This document shows positions 14,742 to 21,873 of a stretch of DNA of 40,912 nucleotides, in pieces. How positions within the stretch are numbered: position 1 is the stretch's first letter; each line of letters opens with the position of its first letter. A program made the translations under genes and the position numbers. The notes beneath the pieces were generated by a model, which saw only the letters and a list, made by a program, of their open reading frames with translations, was not told the origin of the DNA and did not search any database. Source of the stretch: a virus; IMG/VR virus record IMGVR_UViG_3300024182_000015, positions 1 through 40,912 of that record, one strand, 5' to 3'.

Positions 14742-17084
14742 ATGTTTCGCCGTTTGCTCGTCGCTCTGTTTTTTGCTTTCGCTCTCGGCCCGCCGCTCTT
14801 CGCGCAAGCCAAGGCTGGGCCGTTCACAATCAATTCTTCGACATCGCCCTGCGCGACGATCACCGTCACCGGTAACTCGACTGTCGGCATCACTGTGACC
14901 GGAACGTTTTCGGCGACGCTGCAGCCAGAAGTCGCGATGGTTAGCCGCGACGGCACGAACGCCGGCTCGCCTCAAAACACGCAAGTCACGCCATCGACGT
15001 CGACCACAGCTCAATCGACCATCACCGCGGCCGGCGTCTACAAAGGCGCTGTCGGCGGCTTCGATACGTTCCTGGTCTGTGTGACGTCGTTCGTCAGCGG
15101 CTCGGCGACGATCTATCTGAATACGACCACGGCCGTAAACGCATCTTTGTTCGGCAGCGGCGCCACACCTGGCACCGTCACCGTCAGCGGAGTGCCGACG
15201 AATGGCGATTGCACGAAGTTTACGGGCTCGACGGTCGTCGCCGACGCTGGCTTTCCTTGTATGGCACCGTCCGGAGTGCCGACGCAACCGGTACAGAATG
15301 GCCTGATCGCCGAATACCGCATTCTGCCAACCGAAACCGCCGGCGCTCTGGTCGACTATTCGGGAAACGGGAATGGTGCGACCGGCACGGTCGGCACGGC
15401 GCCGACGATCATCGCCGGCTCTGGTGGGCTGAATTTCACCGGCAACGGCGCCGTAAGCTTGCCGGCCGCGTTAAATGCTGGGGTCACTTTCCAGTTTGTG
15501 ATCGGCTTTCAGTTCGCCGGCGCGGGCCAATATAACGCGATGATCGCCGGCGGGCCCAGCGCGCCGACGAACTGCACCCAGTTTTTCCTCGACGACCAGC
15601 ACAACAACGTCAACGCCGGCACGAATTACATTTTCGAAACCTGGAAGACGAACTTTCGCAACTTCTGGCGCTACACGGTTCAAGGCTCTGCACTTGTCAC
15701 CTGGGAAATCGGCAATGGCGGCACCGATCAGTTTGCGCTCAATAATCAAACCCTGCAGACGTCGGGACAAGATACGGGATTACTCAATGCTGGAAACTAC
15801 CAGCTGGGCGGCTGGACCGGCGGCGGCGGCAGCTGCCCTTCGGTGTCGACCTACTTCACGGGGAAGATCTATTACGTTCTGGTTTATAGCCGGCAGCTCA
15901 CCCAAGCCGAAGTGAATTCCAACAACGAATTTTTACAGGACGTGCTCGCTGCACGCGGCCTAAATATTGCCCTGGCGAGCACTTCGACGACCGACACTTT
16001 TCTTTTGGACGGTGATAGCGAGATCGGTTTCATCACAAACGCGATGATGAATTTCCCCGCGACGGTCAATGTGTACAACTTGAGCGCGTCGGGTTACACC
16101 ATGGAAACGCTGACCTCTGACGCCCCGAATGCGGTCGATCCGTACTATCAGACGGCCGCGAATCGCGAAGCTGTGCTGATCTGGGGCGGGACAAACGATT
16201 CCGGCGGCAGCTTCACGACGACTCTGAATTACCTCAATGGCTATTGTCGCGCGCGCCATCTCCGCGGCTTCAAGTGCGGCGTGATGACCATGATGGATCG
16301 CAGCGCATCGGACACGTTTAAAAACAATTACGACACTGCGATTCGCACATCCTGGCCGGTTTTCGCTGACTTCCTGGTCGACGCCGGCGAAGATCCTAAC
16401 CTCGGCTGCGATGGCTGCTCGGCGAATACGACGTACATGAGCACCGGTCTGCATCCGACCACGGCGTCGGCAAACAACATTCTCGCGCAGTTTATGCAGC
16501 GCGGGTTAAATCGCGCTTATGGGCACCTGAATTGGACGACAGCGACGACCTACACGACCGGCGCGCCGGCCGCGACTGCGATCACGGCCGCCAGCGAAGC
16601 GACGAACACCGTCACGATCACGTCGACACTGAATCCGCCTGTCGGATCCTGCGTTGTCGTCGCCGGCGTGACGCCCGCCGGTTATAACAACGTCGCCGGC
16701 GAATGCTGGAATGTGCTGACAACGTCGGCAACTAATTTCACGTATTTCAACTTTACTTCTGGCCTGGGCGCCGGCACGATTTTCGGCACTGCAGCCGTGC
16801 CGCGCCAGCTCGACGCCGATGTCTATACGATCCTGGCCGGCTCGGCGACTTCGCCGAGTTTCACTCTCGAGCCTTGCGGCGGCTATACCGGCCAGAATAT
16901 CTACCTGAAAAACGAGAACACGACGAGCCCATGGGTCATTACGCCATTCGCGTCGGAAACGATCGATGGCGCCGCTTCGCTCACGATGCCGACGGCCTCG
17001 AGCGGGAATTTTCCCGTCGTGGTTTTGCAATCGCAGCTGGTCAGCTCTTCCGCCGGCGGCTGTAACTGGGTACGTCTGCAATGA
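14742..17084 (+). CDS. Exported LamG plus SGNH-hydrolase fibre protein
   Basis: 780 residues. Signal peptide 1-21 with cleavage FA|Q22; a beta domain about 25-135; a LamG/concanavalin-like domain about 186-400 (GLIAEYRI ... LVDYSGNGNGATG ... KIYYVLVYSRQLTQAEV); an SGNH/GDSL hydrolase domain about 412-590; and a beta-rich C-terminus. In the SGNH domain, Ser426 lies in GDS (block I), Gly451 in block II, and Asn485 in GGTND (block III). His571 is in block V, but the usual Asp three residues before it is Thr568. Such domains deacetylate surface polysaccharides. The mature part has 14 cysteines. A good ribosome site (AAAGGAAA) precedes ATG 14742. Likely a receptor-modifying spike or secreted esterase. 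Confidence 0.7.
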   Translation: MFRRLLVALFFAFALGPPLFAQAKAGPFTINSSTSPCATITVTGNSTVGITVTGTFSATLQPEVAMVSRDGTNAGSPQNTQVTPSTSTTAQSTITAAGVYKGAVGGFDTFLVCVTSFVSGSATIYLNTTTAVNASLFGSGATPGTVTVSGVPTNGDCTKFTGSTVVADAGFPCMAPSGVPTQPVQNGLIAEYRILPTETAGALVDYSGNGNGATGTVGTAPTIIAGSGGLNFTGNGAVSLPAALNAGVTFQFVIGFQFAGAGQYNAMIAGGPSAPTNCTQFFLDDQHNNVNAGTNYIFETWKTNFRNFWRYTVQGSALVTWEIGNGGTDQFALNNQTLQTSGQDTGLLNAGNYQLGGWTGGGGSCPSVSTYFTGKIYYVLVYSRQLTQAEVNSNNEFLQDVLAARGLNIALASTSTTDTFLLDGDSEIGFITNAMMNFPATVNVYNLSASGYTMETLTSDAPNAVDPYYQTAANREAVLIWGGTNDSGGSFTTTLNYLNGYCRARHLRGFKCGVMTMMDRSASDTFKNNYDTAIRTSWPVFADFLVDAGEDPNLGCDGCSANTTYMSTGLHPTTASANNILAQFMQRGLNRAYGHLNWTTATTYTTGAPAATAITAASEATNTVTITSTLNPPVGSCVVVAGVTPAGYNNVAGECWNVLTTSATNFTYFNFTSGLGAGTIFGTAAVPRQLDADVYTILAGSATSPSFTLEPCGGYTGQNIYLKNENTTSPWVITPFASETIDGAASLTMPTASSGNFPVVVLQSQLVSSSAGGCNWVRLQ

Positions 17085-17827
17085 TCCGGCACCTTCGCAT
17101 ATTCGCGCTGTTCGTCTTCTGCCCTGCGTTGTTCGCGCAAACGCAGGCCGGCCCGCCTTGGACCTATACGCCGAGCAGTGTTCCAGCTGGGGTAATCATC
17201 CTGACGGTGACGAGCTGCCCGACTGGCTTTTCCGAAGTCGCCGCGCTTGATGGCAAGTTTCTGCAGGGCACGCTCGCGGCCCATGGGGACGTCGGCGGCA
17301 CTGGCGGAAATGCGACCATCACGCCGAGCGGATCCGTTACGGCGCCTACTTTCACCGGCGACGTCAACACGACATCGGCTGTTAGCGCTGGCACGCCCGC
17401 CGGCACTAACGGCACGGTCAGTTTTACGCCAGCCGGAACGAACGGCACCACGACGACCGGCGCGACGTCTGCCGGAACGCCAGCCGGCACGAATGGCGCC
17501 ACGGCGACCAGCGGCAACTGTGCGGCGACAAACATCGCAGCTGGTACTGGATCGACGACAGCGTGCAAGGGCACAGCGCCAAACCTGACGGTGCCGGCGG
17601 AAACCTTCACTGGATCGGCTCTTGCGACTCATACACACACCGTCCCCGCGGAAACTTTCACCGGCTCGGCCGGCACAGTGCCGGCGGAAACCTTCACCGG
17701 CTCGGTTCTCGCGACTCATACGCACACCGTTACGCCCAGCGGCACGAACAGCGCGCCGACTTTCAGTGGCAACGCCGTCGACCCGCGGCCGCAGTTTGTG
17801 AAAGTGATTTTCTGTTCCAAGAATTGA
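17081..17827 (+). CDS. Exported collar-like fibre protein with tandem repeats
   Basis: 248 residues. Signal peptide 1-19, cleavage FA|Q20. Residues about 33-80 follow the phage tail-collar pattern (PAGVIILTVTSCPTGFSEV, then LDGKFLQGT and GGTGGNATITPSGSV). After this come repeats: AGTPAGTNGT-type units (about 105-145), then VPAETFTGS three times, two of them followed by ALATHTHT or VLATHTHT. The His-Thr-His motif is typical of metal-binding short tail fibres. The mature part has four cysteines. The start overlaps the previous stop (ATGA). It ends RPQFVKVIFCSKN, resembling the C-termini of collar proteins. Confidence 0.65.
   Translation: MIRHLRIFALFVFCPALFAQTQAGPPWTYTPSSVPAGVIILTVTSCPTGFSEVAALDGKFLQGTLAAHGDVGGTGGNATITPSGSVTAPTFTGDVNTTSAVSAGTPAGTNGTVSFTPAGTNGTTTTGATSAGTPAGTNGATATSGNCAATNIAAGTGSTTACKGTAPNLTVPAETFTGSALATHTHTVPAETFTGSAGTVPAETFTGSVLATHTHTVTPSGTNSAPTFSGNAVDPRPQFVKVIFCSKN
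17591..17730 (+). repeat. Tandem coding repeats in the collar-like gene
   Basis: Three imperfect copies of a unit encoding VPAETFTGS. The first and third are followed by sequence encoding a THTHT loop; the second is shorter. The DNA copies differ at third codon positions, so they are not very recent duplications. Copy-number change here would alter fibre length. Confidence 0.7.
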
Positions 17828-17834
17828 AAACCCC

Positions 17835-18461
17835 ATGAACGCCAAAACTTCTGTTCTCACCTTCGCGCTGATGCTGCTCGTCTGTTCGTTTGCACGCGGG
17901 CAGAATGTGCGCTACTCGGCCTCTTTCCCGTCGATCTCGTCGACGACGTCGACGCCCTGGCTGATCGCGAATATCCCGCCGAACTCGCCAAAGATCGCCG
18001 TTTGCAATTCGCCGGCGAATGCGCTGCCGTGCACGAATTTCGCGACGACTTACACCAGCGCCGGCGCGGCCTGTCCGAACGGCTCGCAAGATACGCCCGA
18101 TCCGCAGCCGTCGGCCTGTCAGCCGATCGGCGACGCGCAGGGCAATATCGGATTCTGGGCCGCGCCTGGCAAATACGATTACACCGTCTGCGTCGGCACG
18201 AACTGTTTCGGCCCTTACACCATCACGCTCGCAGCATCTGACAAAAACGGAACCTGCACGATGTCATCCGGCCAATGTGCCGCCATCACTTTCACTACGG
18301 CTTATGCGACGACACCGACCTGCACTGTTACCTGGACCGGCACCGGCACGCTGACCGGGTTTCTTTCGAGTCAGCGCACCAGCTCCGGCCTGCAGCCGAA
18401 ATCGAGCGTCAATTCCGACACCGCAGTCGTCGACTGGAAGTGTCAAGGGAGCCCGAACTAG
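17835..18461 (+). CDS. Exported Cys-rich fibre-like protein
   Basis: 208 residues. Signal peptide 1-22, cleavage RG|Q23. The mature N-terminal half is a diverged version of the attachment domain seen in the 13234 gene: TSTPWLIANIPPN ... TFATTYTSAG-like strands, then DPQPSACQPIGDAQGNIGFWAAPGKYDYTVCVG, which parallels NPDPVILTAGGTANIWL...YTFRV. The second half is a beta-rich domain. Ten cysteines in the mature protein suggest several disulfide bonds and thus folding outside the cytoplasm. It is the last receptor-block gene before lysis functions, and its stop touches the next ATG. The function is unproven; likely a fibre or surface-binding protein. Confidence 0.6.
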   Translation: MNAKTSVLTFALMLLVCSFARGQNVRYSASFPSISSTTSTPWLIANIPPNSPKIAVCNSPANALPCTNFATTYTSAGAACPNGSQDTPDPQPSACQPIGDAQGNIGFWAAPGKYDYTVCVGTNCFGPYTITLAASDKNGTCTMSSGQCAAITFTTAYATTPTCTVTWTGTGTLTGFLSSQRTSSGLQPKSSVNSDTAVVDWKCQGSPN

Positions 18462-18758
18462 ATGGCAGATCCCGAGATCCAAACGCCGCCGGAATTCCAG
18501 TTCTACGTGCAGCAAAACGGGATCCGGAAAACCCAGCGCGAATTTGAACGCGACTCGCTGCCAGGCCTGCGCAAGTCCCTGAGCACGGCGCATGACAACC
18601 TGCAGCGCCAGGTCGGGATCAACACGCGGCTTTATGCGTCGCTGCTGGCGGCCCAGCGATCGCTGGGCTCGGTGAAACTGGCGCTCTGGATCACGTCGGC
18701 GGCCGTCGTCGCACAGTGGGGCATCATGCTCGTTTTTCTTGACCATCTTTTGCGATGA
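18462..18758 (+). CDS. Small membrane-anchored protein of the lysis cassette
   Basis: 98 residues. The N-terminal 65 are polar and helical (IRKTQREFERDSLPGLRKSLSTAHDNLQRQ), followed by one hydrophobic segment (about 72-94, LALWITSAAVVAQWGIMLVFL) and a short tail. It directly follows the fibre gene and overlaps the endolysin ATG by four bases. It could be a pinholin-like protein, a spanin partner or a membrane anchor. The topology is visible; the role is inferred from position. Confidence 0.6.
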   Translation: MADPEIQTPPEFQFYVQQNGIRKTQREFERDSLPGLRKSLSTAHDNLQRQVGINTRLYASLLAAQRSLGSVKLALWITSAAVVAQWGIMLVFLDHLLR

Positions 18759-19225
18759 ACGACATACAACGCACATTCATCGGCGCCGCTGCAGCCGAGG
18801 CCAGTAAGGCCAGCCATCCTTTCCCGCTGATGGCAGCCTGCGAAGCCGCGCTCGAGTCGAACTATGGCCTAAGCGAGCTCGCACGCGAAGGTAACAACCT
18901 TTTCGGCATGAAGCAGCACAAGCATCCGGCTTTCGGGACGCTATCACTGCCGACGCGCGAATTCGTGAATGCCGAATGGATCGCGACCACTGCGGAGTGG
19001 GTGAAGTATCCGGACTGGCTTTCCTGCTTCGCCGATCGCCTGGCGACGCTGCAGCGGCTCGCCAGCGTGTATCCGCATTACGCGGCCGCGCTCGCCGCCG
19101 GCGATGCCGAAAGCTATATCGCTCAAGTTTCGCTCACCTGGTCAACGGATCCGAACCGCGGCGCGAAAGTGTTGTCGATCTATCAGGAATTTTCAGGGGG
19201 AACCAATGCTTCAAAAACTTCGTGA
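18755..19225 (+). CDS. Endolysin, glucosaminidase family
   Basis: 156 residues. It carries the signature of the mannosyl-glycoprotein endo-beta-N-acetylglucosaminidase family (Glucosaminidase, FlgJ/LytG-like): ACEAALESNYGLSELAREGNNLFGMK, with Glu34 as the probable catalytic acid. It would cleave the glycan backbone of peptidoglycan at lysis. There is no signal peptide, so it needs a holin to reach the wall. It sits between three small membrane-protein genes, a normal lysis arrangement. The end overlaps the next gene by 20 bases. Confidence 0.85.
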   Translation: MNDIQRTFIGAAAAEASKASHPFPLMAACEAALESNYGLSELAREGNNLFGMKQHKHPAFGTLSLPTREFVNAEWIATTAEWVKYPDWLSCFADRLATLQRLASVYPHYAAALAAGDAESYIAQVSLTWSTDPNRGAKVLSIYQEFSGGTNASKTS

Positions 19226-19517
19226 CAAATGGAATGGTTTGCCGCATCAGATGCAGGCTGCGATCGTCGCGTTTCTAGTCGCGGCCGGCGCGAGCCTGGT
19301 GCACGCGGCCGAAGATGCAGGCCTCAAGGGTTGCTCGACTTGGGGATGCGTCGGGAAGACGCTTGCCCTGGTCTTTAGTCCGCACATGGTCTTTACCGCG
19401 GTTTTTGCCGGCGCAGCCGCTCTCAAGGTGTTCTATACGCTGCCTAACGGTACGGCCAAGCTGATCGAGCAGGCCCAGGCAGCGCAGCCAACGAATCCAG
19501 GCCAGCCGCAGAAGTGA
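19206..19517 (+). CDS. Holin-like membrane protein
   Basis: 103 residues with two hydrophobic segments (about 17-34, QAAIVAFLVAAGASLVHA, and about 50-75, LALVFSPHMVFTAVFAGAAAL) and a polar C-terminal tail. ATG 19206 follows a strong AGGGGGAACCA site inside the end of the endolysin gene. Two-helix topology and location next to the endolysin fit a class II holin, but no holin family motif is recognised. The downstream gene starts with a GTG overlapping its stop. Confidence 0.65.
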   Translation: MLQKLRDKWNGLPHQMQAAIVAFLVAAGASLVHAAEDAGLKGCSTWGCVGKTLALVFSPHMVFTAVFAGAAALKVFYTLPNGTAKLIEQAQAAQPTNPGQPQK

Positions 19518-19849
19518 ATCCCTTCGACGCGATCGCGACGTTTGTTCTCGGCAAGATCAAAGAGGGCATTTGGGCGGCATGGCTCAAGTTTCTCTTTGAG
19601 TTAACGTTCTCGGCCGTCGTGTCGTTTCTGTTCGTCTGCGGCACGGTGCTCGCGTCGACGCGCTCGGCCGCGCTCTCGATCGGCAGCGGAATGATCGCCG
19701 CTTCCCTGTCGCTCACGGTCCTTTTCCGCCGCGAAAGTTCGAAGTTAACGAAAGGCATGCTGGTCGTTTTGCCGTCGGCCGAAGCCGCGCAAGAGCTCGC
19801 GAACGATTTCCAAATAATTCAGAAAGCCTCTGAGGATAAAAACAAATGA
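19514..19849 (+). CDS. Second membrane protein of the lysis cassette
   Basis: 111 residues from GTG 19514 (overlaps the previous stop). Two hydrophobic segments, about 28-48 (LFELTFSAVVSFLFVCGTVLA) and 52-72 (AALSIGSGMIAASLSLTVLF), followed by a charged helical tail. It could be a holin, an antiholin paired with 19206, or another membrane protein. Not recognised further. It is coupled to the next gene by an ATGA overlap. Confidence 0.6.
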   Translation: MNPFDAIATFVLGKIKEGIWAAWLKFLFELTFSAVVSFLFVCGTVLASTRSAALSIGSGMIAASLSLTVLFRRESSKLTKGMLVVLPSAEAAQELANDFQIIQKASEDKNK

Positions 19850-20343
19850 AAACCTTGCTCGCTGTTCTCTGTGTTCTCTGTCTTTCCGCGGCCGTGCTGG
19901 CCCAGGCACCGGCGCCGGCAGTTTCGCCGGTCGTCAATATCTACGCCGGCGGGATCTCATTCAATGGCAGCGGCTCGCCTGCGATCGCCGGAACTGGGCT
20001 CTATGCTCGGCTGGTTTCGGATGGCACAGGCACCTATCTGTTTACGGTCGTCGATGCCCTGCCGGCGAGTCTCAAGCCGTTTACCGTGACATCGAACTTC
20101 GGTGCCGGCGTTGCGCAGAAAATCGTCACGATCGGCAAGGTGCCGATCTTTATCCCGACATCGGCGGGCATCTCTTACAACGGAACGAATACCGGCTGGG
20201 CCTGGTCGACCGGCGCGCTCGCATCGATTCGAATAAAAAACAACTGGCGGATCTTTCCGAATGTCCGGATCGTCAAGTCGTCAGTGTCGAACGGCAGCGG
20301 ATACCAGCCGATCGTCGGCGTGTTGTTTGGCTGGGGCCAGTAA
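19846..20343 (+). CDS. Exported beta-rich, possibly outer-membrane, protein
   Basis: 165 residues. Signal peptide 1-19, cleavage LA|Q20. The mature part has no cysteine and alternates short hydrophobic/aromatic strands with turns (GLYARLVSDGTGTYLFTVVDA, ISYNGTNTGWAWSTGALASIRIKNNWRIFPNVRIV), ending in VGVLFGWGQ. This looks like a small outer-membrane beta-barrel, comparable in idea to lambda Lom, which changes the lysogen surface. It closes the late plus-strand operon and converges with the minus-strand gene 2 bases away. The barrel call is an inference from the pattern. Confidence 0.55.
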   Translation: MKTLLAVLCVLCLSAAVLAQAPAPAVSPVVNIYAGGISFNGSGSPAIAGTGLYARLVSDGTGTYLFTVVDALPASLKPFTVTSNFGAGVAQKIVTIGKVPIFIPTSAGISYNGTNTGWAWSTGALASIRIKNNWRIFPNVRIVKSSVSNGSGYQPIVGVLFGWGQ

Positions 20344-20345
20344 TC

Positions 20346-20723
20346 CTAACTGGCTTCCTTGAGTCGCTTCTGGGGCGGCAGGATCTCGCCTTCGCCCAGC
20401 GCCGGCGCGTACAGGATCGTCTGACGCTTCTCCTGCAGCTGCTTCCAGGCCTCATGCGCGACGTCCGGCTGGGCTCCAACCAGGTCGAGCAGGATTTTGA
20501 AGATCGCCATATCAAAGGGCGCTGTCTTCGAAGGCTCTTTCCCGCTGACTGTCCGGTTTGCGCATTGAGGGCAGAGAAATAGCTGCTCTGACTTCGACGT
20601 GCGTCGCTTCCCCATGCCATGCGTGCGCGCGAAGCAGCGGATCTCCACAGCGCTTTCGTTCGGCTGAATTTCGCGCAGGCAGATCGACGAGCAGCAAACC
20701 TGCAGTTGACGCATGCGTGACAT
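20346..20723 (-). CDS. Zinc-binding protein, minus strand, behind twin operators
   Basis: 125 residues, start MSRMRQLQVCC. Cysteine pattern CCSSIC (about residues 10-15) and later CPQC (about 51-54), consistent with a zinc ribbon; a helical C-terminal half follows (FDMAIFKILLDLVGAQPDVAHEAW). ATG 20723 has GGGAGGGAACT just upstream, a strong ribosome site. Its promoter region holds two TTGGTACCAA palindromes, so it is probably tightly regulated. It is the only minus-strand gene between late and early regions, a location typical of repressor or immunity genes, but no classical helix-turn-helix is seen. The function is unknown. Confidence 0.6.
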   Translation of the reverse strand: MSRMRQLQVCCSSICLREIQPNESAVEIRCFARTHGMGKRRTSKSEQLFLCPQCANRTVSGKEPSKTAPFDMAIFKILLDLVGAQPDVAHEAWKQLQEKRQTILYAPALGEGEILPPQKRLKEAS

Positions 20724-20742
20724 AGTTCCCTCCCTGGGATGA

Positions 20743-20774
20743 TTGGTACCAAATCTAGCACGCATTGGTACCAA
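20743..20774. promoter_or_regulatory. Twin palindromic operators TTGGTACCAA
   Basis: Two identical 10-bp perfect palindromes (20743-20752 and 20765-20774), the second extended to ATTGGTACCAAT. Their centres are 22 bp apart, about two helical turns, so dimers would bind on the same face. They lie between the minus-strand gene (start 20723) and the plus-strand early genes (start 20909) and could control one or both. Confidence 0.75.
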
Positions 20775-20872
20775 TCGTTTTAGGCCGCTGGACCGGACTT
20801 CTGGCGGGACTCAAGGAAGTAAACAGCCGCGCGGGACGGGTTACCTCGGTTTGCCTGGCGCGCGGATCTCTC

Positions 20873-20902
20873 TTGGTGACGAAAGGCCTGTGTCGTTAGA
20901 GT
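20873..20902 (+). promoter_or_regulatory. Weak sigma70-like promoter before the Acb2-like gene
   Basis: TTGGTG (20873-20878) and TAGAGT (20897-20902), spacing 18, six bases before ATG 20909. There is no Shine-Dalgarno sequence, so a leaderless message is likely, as for the better-matching promoters before 21979 and 29928. The hexamers are poor matches and the call is tentative. Confidence 0.35.
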
Positions 20903-20908
20903 GGGCGC

Positions 20909-21265
20909 ATGTGCTACGACCAGGAAAAGACGCAAGGCACGCCGCGGCCGTATCCGCTCGATCGCGATCTCGTCGATGAAAAGTTGATGCACGACCAGAT
21001 TCGCGAAGCGAATGGACGGCCCGAGGCCCAGATCGGCCGAGCGCTGAACGAAGCCGAGATCGTTGCCGAGCTCTTCCGCTACCATCCTCCGCGGCCGCGG
21101 GATCTCGCGAAATATTCCGCGATCAACCAGGCCGCCAAAAACTTCGCCGAAGTCCTTCTGCAAAACTGCCCACCTTGCGCGGATCGTTCGGCTTCGATCC
21201 GGATGATCCGCGAAGCGCGCATGACGGCAAATGCCGCCATTGCGCTCGATGGCCTGAGCCTATGA
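20909..21265 (+). CDS. Acb2/Tad1-type hairpin protein (cyclic-nucleotide sponge family)
   Basis: 118 residues. Residues about 56-115 match the Acb2/Tad1 hairpin domain: FRYHPPRPRDLAKYSAINQA, then FAEVLLQNCPPCADRSASIR and REARMTANAAIAL. Characterised members are small phage proteins that bind cyclic oligonucleotides (Acb2, against CBASS) or gcADPR-type signals (Tad1, against Thoeris) and so block abortive infection. The N-terminal 50 residues are an extra, unrecognised extension. It is the first plus-strand early gene, as expected for an anti-defence protein, and its stop overlaps the next ATG. Which nucleotide it binds cannot be read from the sequence. Confidence 0.82.
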   Translation: MCYDQEKTQGTPRPYPLDRDLVDEKLMHDQIREANGRPEAQIGRALNEAEIVAELFRYHPPRPRDLAKYSAINQAAKNFAEVLLQNCPPCADRSASIRMIREARMTANAAIALDGLSL

Positions 21266-21576
21266 CCAGCAGCAAAGCCAAAGCCGGCGAGCTCGCCGCG
21301 CTGCACGTCGCGGCGCTCGTCGAAGGCAAGACGAAGTACAAAGAAGCCGACGCAGCTCTCGAGGCCGTGATCAACGAACTCGGCGAGCATTGCAAGGCCT
21401 GCGGCCAGCTCAAGGCCGGCCAGGTCATCGAACTTCCAAACGCGAAGCCGATTCCCGTCGAGCTCCGCGGGAAGCGCTTCAAGCTGATCGACAAATTCGA
21501 AAAAAAGCACTCGATCGGCGTCGGCCAATCGGCGCGACGTTACGAGCTCGAGGAAGTCGAATCGGTCGGCAGTTAG
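21262..21576 (+). CDS. Hypothetical protein downstream of the Acb2-like gene
   Basis: 104 residues. A helical N-terminal half (AKAGELAALHVAALVEGK, EADAALEAVINELGEHC) with one CKAC motif around residue 45, then a basic segment that includes ELRGKRFKLIDKFEKK. Not recognised. Overlap with the Acb2-like gene (ATGA) suggests co-expression and perhaps a related early or anti-defence role. Confidence 0.6.
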   Translation: MTSSKAKAGELAALHVAALVEGKTKYKEADAALEAVINELGEHCKACGQLKAGQVIELPNAKPIPVELRGKRFKLIDKFEKKHSIGVGQSARRYELEEVESVGS

Positions 21577-21805
21577 GTTTTGTTTTTTCGGTTCGTTCCC
21601 GCCTGCAGTTCTCCCGCTGTGTCCTTTTCCGAGTGGAACTCCGCTTGCTTTGCCGCTTTCACAGGCAAGGGGTTGGGGTTGCTCGTCCAAAAAATGCCTT
21701 TCAGCATCGCGCGCGGTGTGTGCGCGCCTCCGCAAAATCTCTGTGAGGGGGGTAAGGGGGGAGTCTTATACACACTATTTAGAACCCAACACCTTTTGAG
21801 GAGCG

Positions 21806-21873
21806 ACTTCCAACGTGTTGCAACTTTCAACTGGTAGTAACTTCCAACCGGTTGCAACTTCGTACGGGTAGTA
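21806..21873 (+). repeat. Two 34-bp tandem direct repeats (iteron-like)
   Basis: Copies 21806-21839 and 21840-21873 agree at 28 of 34 positions. Each contains ACTTCCAAC, then GTTGCAACTT, then GGTAGTA. CAAC-NN-GTTG forms a dyad in both (a perfect palindrome CAACCGGTTG in the second), and GTTGCAAC is itself palindromic. The 34-bp period is close to three helical turns. They are likely binding sites for the replication initiator or a repressor. Confidence 0.8.

Noticed and set aside
16901-17860. Minus-strand open frame (319 codons) opposite two fibre genes
   Set aside because: Spans the junction of two plus-strand genes with signal peptides; low-complexity Arg/Gly/Ser product typical of a shadow.
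21747-21761. Two adjacent G6 runs as a stand-alone G-quadruplex element
   Set aside because: Fold potential is plausible but the runs are more simply counted as part of the candidate origin; there is no separate evidence.
21580-21837. Plus-strand open frame (85 codons) in the origin region
   Set aside because: Covers G-rich tracts, the DnaA box and the start of the direct repeats, has no ribosome site and a product without ordered composition.
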